This document shows positions 20,102 to 34,508 of a stretch of DNA of 64,000 nucleotides, one piece after another. The position numbers and the translations under genes were made by a program. The DNA is from Amaranthus tricolor. Lineage: Eukaryota; Streptophyta; Magnoliopsida; Caryophyllales; Amaranthaceae. Numbering within the stretch: position 1 is the first letter of the stretch; every line of letters begins with the position of its first letter. A model generated the notes under the pieces. The model was given only the letters and a program-made list of their open reading frames with translations. It was not told where the DNA came from and ran no database searches. The stretch is taken from the NCBI RefSeq assembly GCF_026212465.1, contig NC_080052.1, positions 19,567,468 through 19,631,467 of the forward strand, given 5' to 3'.

Positions 20102-20779
20102 GGGAGGTACAACCTAATATGTCATTATGGATGTATTAACCAAGGCATATAAGTTTAATAAGTAACATTTATTATAAGGCTTCATAGGGTGTTTGTATAT
20201 GCTTGCAATTTTAAGTATAAACTATATTATGTATATTAATAGAAGCCGCTATAATGTTTTGTAAGTAAGAAATAATCTCTTATAAGCTTTTGCATATGGA
20301 TGTAACTCATGTAAGGAATTAACCCATTAACTACTAAAATACAATCATTAAGATCTAATAAATGAATGCATAGAGAATGGAGATTAAAGCAAAACCTATT
20401 TTTTCAACATCACCATTACAATTAAATTTAGGCATTGATTTTTTTTTTTTTTTTCATTCTTGAAGGTGAATGAAAAAATGTGGGTTGTATTGGGTTTTTG
20501 GGGTTATGGTGTTTTAGAGAAACAAAGTCATGGAAGTAGGAATGACATCAACTAATTAATTAAGGGATTGGAAGATGGCGGTGTTTATTTATTTTTTTCC
20601 CAATTTTTTTAATTATTGATATGAATTATTTTTATTGTATTTATCATAATTAATATTGATTCAAATTGAGAATTACCCAAAATATTTCACTAGAACTTCT
20701 TTTAATGTTTTTTTGCTACCTAATTTTATTTTATTTTTTGATTTGGGAAATCTCATTGTAATTTTGCATATAATATCAA
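20102..20779. other. intergenic between transposase remnant and MULE
   Basis: AT-rich, a T16-class homopolymer near 20440, no gene seen. It could be the non-coding end of the element that the transposase remnant belonged to. Confidence 0.5.
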
Positions 20780-21981
20780 GGATCATTTACTATCTACAGC
20801 CTTAAAGTTTAATCATTTTAAAAATAAATAGCTTTAAATTTATTTTTCTTTACAAACAACAACCTTCAAATTACCAAACACGACATCGATACAACCATTC
20901 TACCAGATGACCTGCTAAATAATCGTTGACCAAGATAAATGACCTTTGACTTTCAATTAAATTCATTATTCTAACCTTTACCCCCATTTAAATCTTTTTC
21001 TCCAACCTCTCTCTCCAACTATCCCGAATCACTATCATCCTCTCACCCCCAACACCACCACCACCACTACCATTAACAGTAGGAACAATCGCCATTTTTG
21101 GCTCACAATTCCGTAATTTTGAGAGGAGGAAGTCGAAGAAGGGCACGCAGAATCTGATCTGTATTCAATTTCAAATTATTTCAAATGAACAACAATCATT
21201 AGGTTATGAATTTTGTATCACGTAATCATAACCGGTCTAGTATTCATGAGTCATGACTGTATATTCTTCTTTAAATTTCGCAGGCGTGAGAAAGTAGATG
21301 GAATTGTTGAGGCAGGAACATATGCTTCTGATAGGTTGAACGGGAAAGTGTCACAGGATGCTAACAATGCCATGGTTTACAGGAAGACGAGCAGTTGCTG
21401 CTTCAACAAGTCCATCTACTTTCCAATTTTTTATCTAAGCAAGCAAGATTGAAGGCTAATATCCAATTATTTTTATCTAAGCTGTCTGAAATAGAAATTG
21501 TGGATTCCTTCAATGCTATTGAAAGGCATCTTCTTGCGAAATTGCAGGTTACTTTCGATATTCTTGTTTTATGGGGTTTTAATGGAAAAAACAGGTAAGG
21601 GTAGAGAGAGGAGAAAGAAAGGAGTAAGATTATATTCTAATAAAACAGAAAAATAAGAGAGGATAGAAGGTAAACAAAAAAATGGTGGTGGTGGTGGTGG
21701 TGGTGGTGGTGGTGGGGTGGTGGGGGGGGGTTAGAGAGATATTGGGGAAGAAAAATTAGGGTTAATAAAGTGATTAGGTTAGATTAATGATTTTAATTAA
21801 AAGTCAAAGGTTATTTACCTTGATCGACGGTCATTTACTAGGTTATCCGGTGGAGTGATTGTATCGCTGTCGTGTTTGGAAATTTAAAGGCTATTGTTTT
21901 TAAGAAAAAAAAATAAAAAATACTTCGAGGTTGTTTATTTTAAAATGACTAAACTTTAAGGCTGTAGTTGGTAAACAATCT
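20780..21981. mobile_element. Mutator-like element (possible Pack-MULE), exact 9-bp target duplication
   Basis: TAATATCAA lies directly before (20771-20779) and after (21982-21990) a 1202-bp segment with inverted ends of roughly 200 bp (left GGATCATTTACTATCTACAG, right complement AGATTGTTTACCAACTACAG). This is the signature of a MULE. There is no transposase. The interior 21100-21600 is more balanced in composition than its surroundings and contains short open stretches with splice-like AG/GT borders (21213-21452; 21395-21598), plus a GGT microsatellite at about 21683-21730. Confidence 0.9.
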
Positions 21982-21990
21982 TAATATCAA

Positions 21991-24181
21991 TAAAAAGTCA
22001 CAGTTTTGCGACAAATGTAATAAATACTGATATAAAAGGAAAATAGCATTATGATTTGCAGTTCAATTATTGACATTTTCTTTAGTGAGTTAAAAAAGAT
22101 AGACATAACAAAATGATGAACAGAACGGGTTTGTGTCGTATGTTTTACGTTGTTTCTTATATCGTCTCATTTTACTGATTAGCAATATACACTAACATAT
22201 TTTTGAATTCAGTTATCAATAGTTGAATAAGTTGTCCATAATAAGGATAAAAACAAGAGTCTAATTCGTAATATGTTATTTTTTGGGATGCTTTTATCAT
22301 TTCACTAATTTTAGTACTGTTAAGATTTTCTTCATCTTTTTTGTGCAACTTTTGAGGATAAGTGTTTGCTTGCTTGTGTTGTTGTTGCGTTGAGAAAAGA
22401 GAGTTTAACTTATAGTTGAACAAGTTTTCGCATAAAAAATAATTAAAGCTATAATTATATCTAATATCAATGTAACAATTTTAAAGTAAATGGAAGTTCA
22501 TGTAGTGTTATGTTGTTAGGTTATTAAGTGCCATTAATAACTTTTAATATTGAAAATTATATCTATTTTTGTTAATAGGACGTGCTTAGCTATAATGTAG
22601 GCATGTGTATATCTTTCAAAATATTGTTTAAGAATTTGAATACAATGTTGGATTTCCTTAATCTTTCGTACGATACTTTTGAGGGAGGAATGTGTGGTTG
22701 CTTATATAGCTTTTACATCAACAAAAAGACTAATACTTATTTTAGATTTGGATTATCGTTAGTTGAACATGTCATAGGTCAGTATTAGAAAGATATATTG
22801 AATAATACTTTCGGTGGAATCTTTGATTTTTTAGAAAATAGCTAAACAACATATGGAATATCAAGGATTGCACTTTAAGGAAAATATTGGATGGGGTGTA
22901 TCATCTCGAAAACTCGCAAGAATAAAAATGGTTATATCTTGCAAATTAATAATGCAACTATTCGATTATGCCACTGTCTTTGATCATATGGAGTTCTACA
23001 TTTGCTAATGCGTAGATTTGTCTTATTATCAAAGTGTTATATATTAGGAACGTGCAAGAAATAAAATCTCTAAGTGGAGATACGAGTTAGTGAGTGCACA
23101 CCAAAGTTTTTTATATGGACAATGCAATTGTGATAAACAACGCTATTTTTCATATTAATTGTGTATCATTATATACGGTATATGTTAATATAGTCTTAAT
23201 TGAATAGAACATTTTGTTGTTGTACTTGTACTTCTCAACATAATGAGTAATATTTTTTTTTTCAGATTTTGTACCATAAAGTAGATGCTAATCTTGAATA
23301 TTCAAGTCGCTCCATTCGTTTTTTAAATTCTCACCTATAAGTAGATCGGAGGCACGAAAAAGCTTATTAACATATGATATAATCCAAATGCATTTCACTC
23401 TAATAAAAAAGGAGCATGCAAAGGTACCATTAAACATATTGCTCGAGAGTAATGTGTTTAATTTTTATTGTTTTCTTTAATGAACAAATATTATTTGCTT
23501 TTATAGACGCAATGTTGAAAAACGTACAATCTATGCACTCTGATGATGAAAGTGGTTTTCTTACAAGTTTATCTAAAAAACAGTACAAGAATATACATAT
23601 GGTTGTAATTTATATAAGAAACCGTATAAAAGTAAACAAATTATATATAATACCCTTATTTTCAGTGAGCCACAATCCAACTACATTCGTATGCAAACAT
23701 ATGGTTTTATTTCCCATAATAGCAGTGCTGCATGTTTTGCTGCACAATGTTAACGTATTGTACTAGTATTAATATAATACTAAGATATTATATTTGTGTT
23801 GAATTGTTAGATATGGAGTTTTATAATATTTAATGCTAGACTTAGTTTTATTTATTAGAGTCACAACAGCAACATACAATCTATAAACTGTGATAATGGA
23901 GATCGTTTGAGTATAAGTGTATAGAAATGTTACAAGGGCAGACGTTTGGTTTATACTGAAATTGATAATTGTAACCAATCAAAGAAAACATACAAAAGTA
24001 AGCGACTTACGCATTTTTAGGTGTCCGAAAAACCGGGTATCCGGATTTCCTGATTCGGGTCGACCCGGTATCCGATTTTGAACACCCCTAGTAACAATGG
24101 CAGATAGATTGGAAGTAAAAGTGGAAGTAGAAGTGGGAAAGAAAGAGGGATAAGAGTAAGCGGAAGAGGAAGAAGATAGGG
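21991..24181. other. intergenic, no gene recognised
   Basis: Short ORFs only (largest 104 codons at 23452-23766, low-complexity, no domain known to me). At 24018-24090 a small segment with TAGGTGTCCGAAAA and AACACCCCTA ends resembles a deleted hAT-like MITE, but I see no target duplication. Confidence 0.5.
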
Positions 24182-24186
24182 ATAAC

Positions 24187-24672
24187 TGTCAAGGAACCAA
24201 TTCAACCAAAAGCTTAAGCTGATGGTTGAAGCCCCAGGATATGTTATATACTCTAACACGCCCCCTCACACGAGAGCCCTTTGGGCTAGAAGTGTGGATG
24301 CAACACATGTTCTCCTCATACATGGTGCTCAATATTCCACTTTGAATGAGGGGTGGTTGAGATTCGAACCCGTGACCTTTTGTCACATTGGCTTCTGATA
24401 TCATGTCAAGGAACCAACTCAACCAAAAGCTTAAGCTGATGGTTGAGGCCCCCGGATATGTTATATACTCTAACACGCTCCCTCACACGAGACCCCATTG
24501 GGCTAGAAGTGTGGATGAGCATAGGCGCTGAATATTCCACTTTAAATGAGGGGTGGTTGAGATTCGAACCCGTGACCTCTCACGTTGGCTTCTGATACCT
24601 TGTCAAGGAACCAACTCAACCAAAAGCTTAAGCTGATGGTTGAGGCCCTAAGATATGTTATATACTCTAACA
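24187..24672 (-). mobile_element. TRIM (miniature LTR retrotransposon) with three LTRs
   Basis: Three 72-bp direct repeats (24187-24258, 24404-24475, 24601-24672) separate two internal domains of 145 and 125 bp. On the minus strand each LTR starts TGTTAGAGTATATAACATA and ends CCTTGACA; the internal part begins with TGGTATCAGAAGCC-like sequence (initiator tRNA-Met primer site; clearest at 24587-24600, changed to GATATC in the other copy) and ends with the polypurine tract GTGAGGGGGCG. ATAAC flanks both sides (24182-24186 and 24673-24677), an exact 5-bp target duplication. No coding capacity, as is normal for TRIMs. Confidence 0.95.
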
Positions 24673-24677
24673 ATAAC

Positions 24678-26387
<1,710 letters not shown>

Positions 26388-28022
26388 AATCATTATCATC
26401 ATCATACCCAGTATATTCCGCTTATAGAAAACTATGATCAGGGTTTAGGGAAGGAAGGGAGGCAGCAACCCATACCCCTGAAGGAGGATGCGGCCAAAGC
26501 GTCCTTCGGCTCTAAAGAATGCTTAAAAGATAGTTCCTACATGAAAACTGCTGGTTGAAGTCAGAATCGCAAGCCCACAGTCTTGACATAAAATATAAAA
26601 TATAAAAATAAAAATAAAACATATAACTGAAAAGGCTAGGTAAAAAGACGAGTAAAAGCATGATAAGACAAAGGCCAAGAACAAGAACACCAATAAACGA
26701 GAGTGTCAAAAGTCTAAGACATGAATAAGACGTCTCCAACTACCTTTATCCCTAGTCAGGTCCTTAGAGAGGTTTAAGTCTTTTTTATTTGCTCTTCCCA
26801 TGTTCTCCTAGGTCTTCCTCGACTTCTCTTACCCTTCACTATAATACTTTCGATCCTCCTCATGGGGGCGTCTAAAGTTTTCTTCTGCACATGACCAAAT
26901 CATCTCAATCTATGTTCACTCATCTTTGAAGAAATAGGCACAACTCCTAGTTTCTCTCTAAACTCTTGGTTTTTAACTCTATCCATCATTGTGTGACTAC
27001 ACATCCACCTCAACATCTGCATTTCTTGACTTCCATCTTATGTTCAAAAGTCTTCTTTACACGTCAATATTCTGTCCCATACAACAAAGCAGACCTAATT
27101 GCAACTCTGTAGAATTTACCTTTTAACCTACTTGGGAACTTCTATCACATTTCACCCCGGTGGCTGCTCGCCACTTGAGCTAACCCGCTTGTATTCGATG
27201 GGTAACATCTCTATCGATCACCCCATTACTTTGAATAATCAATCTCAAATACCTAAACTTGGTCGTACATGCAACAACTTCTTCACCAATGGTCACCTCT
27301 GGCTCCCCAATCAAATATGTCCCACTAAAGTCGCATCACATATACTGTCTTCGTGCGACTTATGCGCAATCCCTTGCATTCTAAGGCTGCTCTCCACTCT
27401 TCCAATTTATCATTAACTTGTTCCTTAGTTTCTGCTACCAACACGATATCGTCGGCAAATAACATGCACCAAGGTATAGTTTCCCAAATAGATTTAGAAA
27501 TCTCTTCTATAATGATCGTAAACATGAATGGGCTTATTGCCGACCCCTAATATAGGCCCACTTTGATTGGAAAAGATTCTGTTAACCCTACCGATGTTTG
27601 AATATTAGTCGCTACTCTATCATATATGTCTCGTATCACCTCGATGTAACTTTGTAAGAGACCACTAGCCTTAAGGCTATCCCAGATTATCCCTCGTGGT
27701 ATACTATCATACGCCTTCTCCAAGTCAATGAACATCATATGCAAATCCTTCTTTCGTTCCATATATTTTTCCCTCCTCAAAACATGTATAGCCTCAATGG
27801 TGGACCTTTCTGGCATAAAGCCGAATTGGTTCTCTCTGATCACCGTCTCTTGTCTAATTCTCCTCTCTATTATACACTTTCCCACAATTTCATTGTGTGG
27901 CTTAGAACTTTGATGCCTCTATAGTTCCCGCATACTTGCGCATCACCTTTATTTTTATACAGTGGGATAAGTGTGATGTTCCTCCATTCTTCTGGTATCT
28001 TACGTTTCGCAACTACGTGCAG
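26388..28022 (-). mobile_element. RTE-clade LINE, 5'-truncated
   Basis: The 3' end is at the low coordinate: the minus strand ends in a TGGGTATGATGATGATAATG tail, the short-repeat tail typical of plant RTE elements. Reverse transcriptase fragments fill 26755-28022. The 5' side stops at about 28022 where Helitron coding sequence starts. A second related fragment is in an intron of the M16 gene (44380-45540), and isolated tails are at 5562 and 61655. Confidence 0.88.
26755..28022 (-). pseudogene. RTE reverse transcriptase, broken
   Basis: On the minus strand from 28022 downward: RKIPEEWRNITLIPLYKNKG, NYRGIKVLS (about 27900), IRENQFGFMPERSTIEAI (near 27840), DLEKAYDSIPRG (near 27715), then catalytic [10 protein letters not shown] (near 27460) and, towards the 3' end, a MEVQEMQMLRWM-like and RRPRRTWE-like C-terminal part (27060-26790). 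These are the RTE reverse-transcriptase blocks in order. A frame change lies at about 27870 and another at about 27540. The endonuclease domain is missing. Inactive. Confidence 0.88.
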
Positions 28023-28029
28023 AATTATA

Positions 28030-29870
28030 TCATCGTATTATGGACACATCGAATAGTGAATAGTGGCGAATATAATACTGCAAATGTGGGGCGTTGTATC
28101 ATTACACCACCTTTATTTATTGGTGGTCCTAGAGACATGAAGAAAAGGTATTTAAATGCTATGACATTTATACAAATATATGGAAAACTTGATATTTTTC
28201 TTACTATAACATGTAATATAAATTGGATTGAGATCATAGAAGAATTAGCCAAAGGACTTTGAAACTTTTAGATTTCTAAAATTTTCCCATAGTTAATACT
28301 TCTCCCATTGTGATATCAAAGAAGAATTAGCCAAAAAATTTTAGAATTCCCATGTACTCCTACTTCTCTATGAGAAATGTATTACACTAATCTTTCTGAA
28401 GATTATGCAAAAAGAATTTTTTAAGTGATCCTAAAAAGTTTTAGAGCTTACTTATACAGCAGTTGAAGGCTTTTTACAAAACATGGGTAAAAGTTTCAAA
28501 TATTATGGGCTCCAATATCTTTGCATCGACTATGAGACTGCAATGCAAGGAGGTAAAGATGTTATTGATGCTGTTAAATCTTCTAGAAGCATGTAATATT
28601 ACAAGAAAGTTGCTAAATTTAGACTAACAAAGTGCATACAAATGTAGTATTTCCCATGTGAAGGAAATAAACCCGGGTTGTTTTTCATTGATGGTCCTGG
28701 TGGAACTAGTAAGACTTTTTTGTATTGAGCATTATATGCTAAAGTACGTATTCTTAATAAACTTGTGCTCCTAACAGCTACCTCAGATATGGAGGCTTCT
28801 AATATGCTTACTTGTTGAACTGCCCATTCTAGATTTAATATACCAATTGAGTGTAGTCAATCTGTAATATGTAATATTGGCAAGCACACAAGTTTGGCTG
28901 TTGTAATAAAAGAAGAATCACTTATCATTTGGGATGAAGCAACAATGGCTCAAAGAGAAAATATTAAATCACTCGATTTACTTTTGAGAGGTTTATGCTT
29001 TCCCAATGTACCATTTGGTGGAAAGGTTGTTGTTTTAGGTGGTGATTTTTGTCAGACTATTCCTATTGTTCAAAAAAACACAACATAAAATAATTGAATA
29101 TAACTTAGTTAGTTCACATTTGTGGCCCTTTTTCACATGCTACAAATTAACAGAGAATATTTGAGCTCGAGAAGATCCTAATTTCTCAAAATTTTCATTA
29201 TCCTTGGGAAATGGCAAACTACAGGTTGAAGAAAAATTCCTTGGTTACCATTCCAGACAAAACAAGCTTACCTGTTGGAGAATTGGTGATACTCTTGAAC
29301 AACTTTTAGAGATAATATATCCTTAAATTTCAAATCAATTGGTAGAAGATTCTTTATTTGAAGATAGAGCTATTCTCACACCTAGAAAAACAGATGTAGA
29401 TTTGATAAACACAAAACTAATACATATGTTTGTGGGAGATTCTTGCGTTTACAAGAGCTTTGATACATTAATTGATGATTATTGTAACATTTACACAACT
29501 GAGTTCTTAAACACCTTTTGTTCTGCTGTTCTGAGTCCATGTAAGTTGGCGCTGAAGTTAATTTGTCCGTTTATTTTATTGGGCAATGTTGACCCATCTG
29601 GTGGCTTATGTAATGGGACAAGTCTTATCTGTAGAAAGTTTATGCCAAATCTTATACAATGCGAAATTTTCACTGGGTTTTGCAAGGGTGAACTTGTACC
29701 CATACCATGCATTACACTTAGACCCCCAGAATCTTCCGCATATCCTTTCTATTATCAAAGAAAGCAATTTCCAATAAAGTTGGGTTTTGCAATGACTATT
29801 AACAAGTTAATACCTTGTCTCCGTTTTAAAAGTTATATGCCTTTGGATTATCATTGTATACTCTAGTTTT
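28030..29870 (+). pseudogene. Helitron Rep/Pif1-type helicase, decayed
   Basis: 28060-28262 encodes NTANVGRCII...FIGGPRDMKKRYLNAM...YGKLDIFLTITCN, the Helitron-like N domain. Most of the replication-initiator part with its HUH motif is not detectable between 28262 and 28460. From about 28460 comes the Pif1-type helicase: FFIDGPGGTSKTFLY (Walker A at about 28681, with Ser in place of Gly in GTGKT), AHSRFNIPIE, LIIWDEATMAQRE (Walker B, 28921), FGGKVVVLGGDFCQTIPIV (29017), RAILTPRKTDVDLINTKL (29368) and DPSGGLCNGTSLIC (29590). Several stops and frameshifts (28727, 28818, 29087, 29325). This is the coding core of an autonomous rolling-circle Helitron, nuclear in origin, now dead. Confidence 0.9.
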
Positions 29871-30100
29871 TCCATACACATTTCAGTGCTATCTGTGACT
29901 GTATATGAATTTGACTCTATTATTGGTGAATTTGATGTAGGATACCTTGAATGATCATGTTAAGTCTACAAATTCTCGCTTATAGGTTAGTACCTTATCT
30001 TTGTTTTAATAGTTATATGCCTTTTGGATTATCATTGTATATTCTATATTTGTCATACACTTTTTAGTGCTATCTATGACAGTATATGAACAAAATTCAT
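29815..30100 (+). repeat. direct duplication of ~110 bp behind the Helitron helicase
   Basis: TTATATGCCTTTGGATTATC...GTGCTATCTGTGACTGTATA at 29830-29912 recurs with changes at 30010-30088. Belongs to the Helitron 3' side by position. Confidence 0.7.
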
Positions 30101-30152
30101 TGCAAATTCAATTACTGAATTGTTGATTTACTACTGTTTTAATAGTTGTATG

Positions 30153-30525
30153 CCACTTCACATACTTTACTTTGCCACATATCGTAGTTCACTTGACACC
30201 CATACTATTGCTGAATTGCTCATGAACAACACCCAATTACTGTAAATATAAAAAAACCTACTTTACCCTACTATGCCACTTCACAAGCTTTACCTTGCCA
30301 CATTTCATAGCTCACTCGACACCAACACAAGTGTTGTATTGCTCATTAACAGTACCCAATTACTGTAGATATACCATAACCTACTGGAACCCCTAATGTC
30401 ACTTCACATATTTTACCTTGGTACATGTCATAGCTAACTAACACCAACACCATTGCGGAATTACTCATGAGCAGTACCAATTACTGTAGACATAACATTA
30501 ACTACTTTACCTTGCCAACAGATGT
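30153..30525. repeat. tandem repeat, period ~123 bp, three copies
   Basis: CCACTTCACATACTTTAC, followed by TTGCCACAT, CACTTGACACC and CCAATTACTGTA blocks, starts at 30153, 30276 and about 30398; a partial fourth follows. It may be the 3' non-coding tail of the Helitron. Confidence 0.8.
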
Positions 30526-32520
30526 TACATTTTCCTACATACATATCCACAATTACATAGGTGTCCACCATGCAACAATACCAAAAGGCAATGTTATCCT
30601 TTCCTCTTTAATCATCTACTTCTTTGTATACAAACCATTTGGAACATATCTTAAGGTGTAATTTATGAGGTTGATATCCACAAGTTCACATAAGATAATC
30701 CTAAACTCAACTCCAGTAACTGTTTCTTGTCGCATTTCTAATTTACAGAATTACATCTTTTACATATATATAAAATCAAATATAGTGACTTCAATTATTA
30801 CAGTAATTTCAAAAAAATAATATAATTACTACAAATCATGGATCATATCTCAAAATAAATTTTTGAGATCAGAGAATAATGTTATTTATTAAAATATACA
30901 ATTAAATATTACATACATAAAATTATTAAATAAAAATACATGACCAAAACCAAACGTTCGAAAATGAAAAAGCTGAGTTTACTTGAATTGCTTATATTAC
31001 TACTGCTTATTACTACTTATTATTAAAAATGCCACAAGAATAGCTTCACCTCAGTACACTCTTAGCTATTCATTCTGCCTCATTTAGTACATATATTTAT
31101 CAACCTTTTTATAATCTGTAATTTTAAGATAGTTATCTTTTTTCTTTATTAACTATTCTATTTTTCTCTTTTATCATACATAAAGATTCCTTTTATCATT
31201 TTGTTTTTAATACCACGTTTCTTATACCTTTCTAATCACAGATTATCTCTCCAACTATATATACAACAAGTCACCACTTCATAAAGTCAAAGTCAGAGTA
31301 ATAGAAAAATCGAGCCCCTTACAATCTTTCGAAAAGAAGAAATATCAAAAACCTCGTGCTTCAAGATACGAAAGTATTTAGATTTTACTTCATACTACAA
31401 CTTTAACTTTCATATACTTCAATAAAACTATTTGTAAGGTTAAAATGTTATTATATAAACAAGATTTTGTAATGAAAGCCACTTTATTTGAAGATGACAT
31501 TGCTGCATATGACACCATCATCAAATAAAACAAAGAGTATATCACCTCAAATGCTACTATAAAACATGTTGATCCAAAATATCAAACAAGAGAAAATGAA
31601 TATCAAATGACCAAAAAAATCGCACTATGATTCAACTAACATGCACAGATACACAAGTGTTGGCAACCTCAATACCATACAATTGCATGACTACCTAGAA
31701 CAACAAATATCTATGATAGGTTTGGTTTGAATATATTCTTACATCTATCTGACTATCTATTGTATTAAGACTTTACTGCTATATATACTTGGTGTTGTCA
31801 TCTTTGTTAGTGAAGTTCGGAAAGTCAAAGAGGCATTTGACCAACAAGTATCATAACCTTATATTAGTTTTGTAAACATTCTACTAATGCCATGAGTTAA
31901 TGCTTTTTATACTACATACTGCATTTATGTGGCTCACATCAACCGTTGACAATTTCGGCATGAAATGATCTTTCTTGTTTCTTTGACAACACTCTTGATT
32001 CAAACCCCATTGTGGATTTTACTTAATTAAAAATTACATCTCATAAAGGTATAAAAACATCAAATATTCATAGTTTCCTTCTTCTTGTCTTGAGCAAAAT
32101 TATTTTACAGCATCCATTCTATTTTTATAGGATTTGGCCTTAGAACTACCTTGTATGTAAAAATATGCATAGATTTCATAGTTAAAAATGCAATAGAAGT
32201 TTACACCCCAACTGTAATCATACCATATTATTATTATTATTATTATTATAAGGAAAAACTACCTAGAATAATTCATTCTTTTCATAATTTTTTAATTAAT
32301 ATAAAATTAGTATTCACTGGCCAAATACCTAATTTTCGCTTATTTAATTTCTTCACAAATAAATAAGAGTAAGCAATATAAAAGAACACTTTCACGATTG
32401 CTGCTACTTATACATCTTGAGTCATTACATAATTACATCCTCCATCTTCACACCTTTGCAACATATTGAGTTTTTAATATTTTCAACCATATAATTTTTA
32501 GTAAAAGTATATAAAACAAC
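30526..32520. other. intergenic, nothing recognised
   Basis: AT-rich with a TAT microsatellite at about 32227-32250; no gene, LTR or inverted-repeat ends seen. Confidence 0.55.
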
Positions 32521-32525
32521 AATAT

Positions 32526-33103
32526 TGTTTCGGTAATGAAACGAGGAATTGCAAAAGACATTTAAATACCTGGATATAAGGTGTAATCGAGGGTAACTGT
32601 CAGTATGCTGAAAGTGCTTATGATCCTTCCGTTGATGAGACCTCAAATCCTGCAATACAACGTTATTCTTGTCCGGGGGGTGCTCTCCCGGAAAACCCCT
32701 CCGACGCTCAAGTCAGATCGGGAAAATGAAAGTAACGAATATATGATAATTAATGAATGTGTTATATTGAATGAATACAAGATTAACGGATTGTAGGATG
32801 AGTTCAGATCAATTGAAGGATAGTTGATCAAGATTATAGATTGTACGTAGGAGGGTGAATATTTATTATGGTGTAACGATAGCAATATAAAAGCTTAGTT
32901 TTGTGCAAATGATGTATGCGACATGTATTTATAATGGTAGAATGGAGGTTGGATGGTGAATTAATGTGGGAATCATGGGTATGATGGGTGAGTGGTAAGT
33001 TATGATGAGTAGTGGGTAGTTATTTTAAGCAGTTATTGAACCGAGTTGGGTGGTTAGGGTTTGACTAAATAAATTACGGGTTTATTTATTTGACCTCATA
33101 ACA
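32526..33103 (-). repeat. 3' LTR of LARD-like element
   Basis: On the minus strand TGTTATGAGG...TTACCGAAACA, 578 bp. TATAAATAC motif near 32925-32935. Confidence 0.93.
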
Positions 33104-33113
33104 TTAGCCCCAC
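33104..33113 (-). other. polypurine tract
   Basis: GTGGGGCTAA on the minus strand abuts the 3' LTR; the same tract precedes the LTR at 1815. Confidence 0.75.
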
Positions 33114-34270
33114 GCATGAAGAGCGATAGATGAGGGAATTTAATGTAGCGAGGGTATCAGTCTTTATACGGAAAAAATCATACCTGTGATGCAGATCAAA
33201 TAAATATTCGGAAGAAACCATGCAATAAGGTCCGAATAAGGTAAACTTCGAATTCTTGCCTCGATGGGCCCATGATGGTGGAAGCCCCATGAATTATAAA
33301 TATTTGGCCTTTGGGCCACTTTTGATGATTCGACTTTAGAGCCTGATATAATGATTCGGCATTTGAGCCTGATATGATGATACGACCTGGCAGTCAAACA
33401 CCTGTGACTTGGATAAGGAATCATACTAGATGAATCCTTCGAAGGCATTGATGAATATTCGGATAAGACATAAGTCTGCATTTAAGGAATATTTGGATCG
33501 GACATAGGTCCGCATTGCCCAGCCATCAATCACCCGGGACTTAGATAAGGAATCATACTAGGTGAATCCTTCGAAAACATTGATGAATATACTGATCGGA
33601 CATAGGTCCGCTTAATAAGTGATCGAGTTATCAAGCTACGTGATACTCGCTATGAATACATTGACAAATAACGCCTAAAATCATCGTTTGGGGGCTTCAT
33701 AAGAGTCCGAGTTACCAAGCTAGGTGACACTCGCAAGGATTTCACTTTCAAACTAGGTGAAAGTTTGATAATTAAGATAAATACTTTGAAAATATCGCCC
33801 GAAATCAATCATTTTGGGATTTCAATAATAATATGACTTCAAACTACTTGAATGCTCAGATGATTCCATAATATAATAAATGACGCCCATGTTTTGGGAC
33901 TTCAATAATAATAATATGTCTTTCAAACCAGGTGAAAGCTCAGATGATTGTATACATTCATCATTGAAAACCACATGTAAGTAAGACCCGATATAATACG
34001 AATAATAATGCTGAAGTATTGAATTCCCATGCAGAAATAATATAATATTCTTCCAATATGTGTCAATATCATACTTCATCACTTTTCATGTTGACCCATG
34101 AATATAACAAATATAAACACCCGATATATAGATTAATATAATATATTCTTCACTTGGCAATACTAATCAAAGATTTGCATCCTTTATGTAGCATTTCATT
34201 AGAAGGCGATGATGATGATTTTTCTCCATGTATCGAGTCACCTCAAATTGTTCTTTCACGGGTGAATGGT

Positions 34271-34481
34271 TTGAACCACCGTCGGATCATACCTGGATCC
34301 AGCCAATACAGTCAATGTAGGTCGTTTTCCAAGGATCTAATGTAGATAGTTTGAACCACAGTCAGATCATACCCGGATCCAGCCAATACATTGAATGTAG
34401 GTAGTTTTCCAAGAATTCGATGTAGATAGGTTGAACCATTGTCAGATCATATTCGGATTCCACCAATACATTGAATTGGGC
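34271..34481. repeat. 80-bp tandem repeat inside the LARD-like element
   Basis: TTGAACCACCGTCGGATCAT and its variants begin at exactly 34271, 34351 and 34431 (period 80); the third unit is partial. Confidence 0.9.
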
Positions 34482-34508
34482 AATATCTGGACTAATTTTT
34501 TTGACGGA

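Noticed and set aside
23452..23766. 104-codon open frame in intergenic DNA
   Set aside because: AT-rich composition, no known domain, no splice context; probably chance.
24018..24090. small TAGGTGTCC...ACACCCCTA segment
   Set aside because: Ends look hAT-like, but only 73 bp and no 8-bp duplication; kept as a remark in the intergenic entry.
29491..29712. minus-strand open frame opposite the Helitron helicase
   Set aside because: Shadow of the helicase coding sequence on the other strand.
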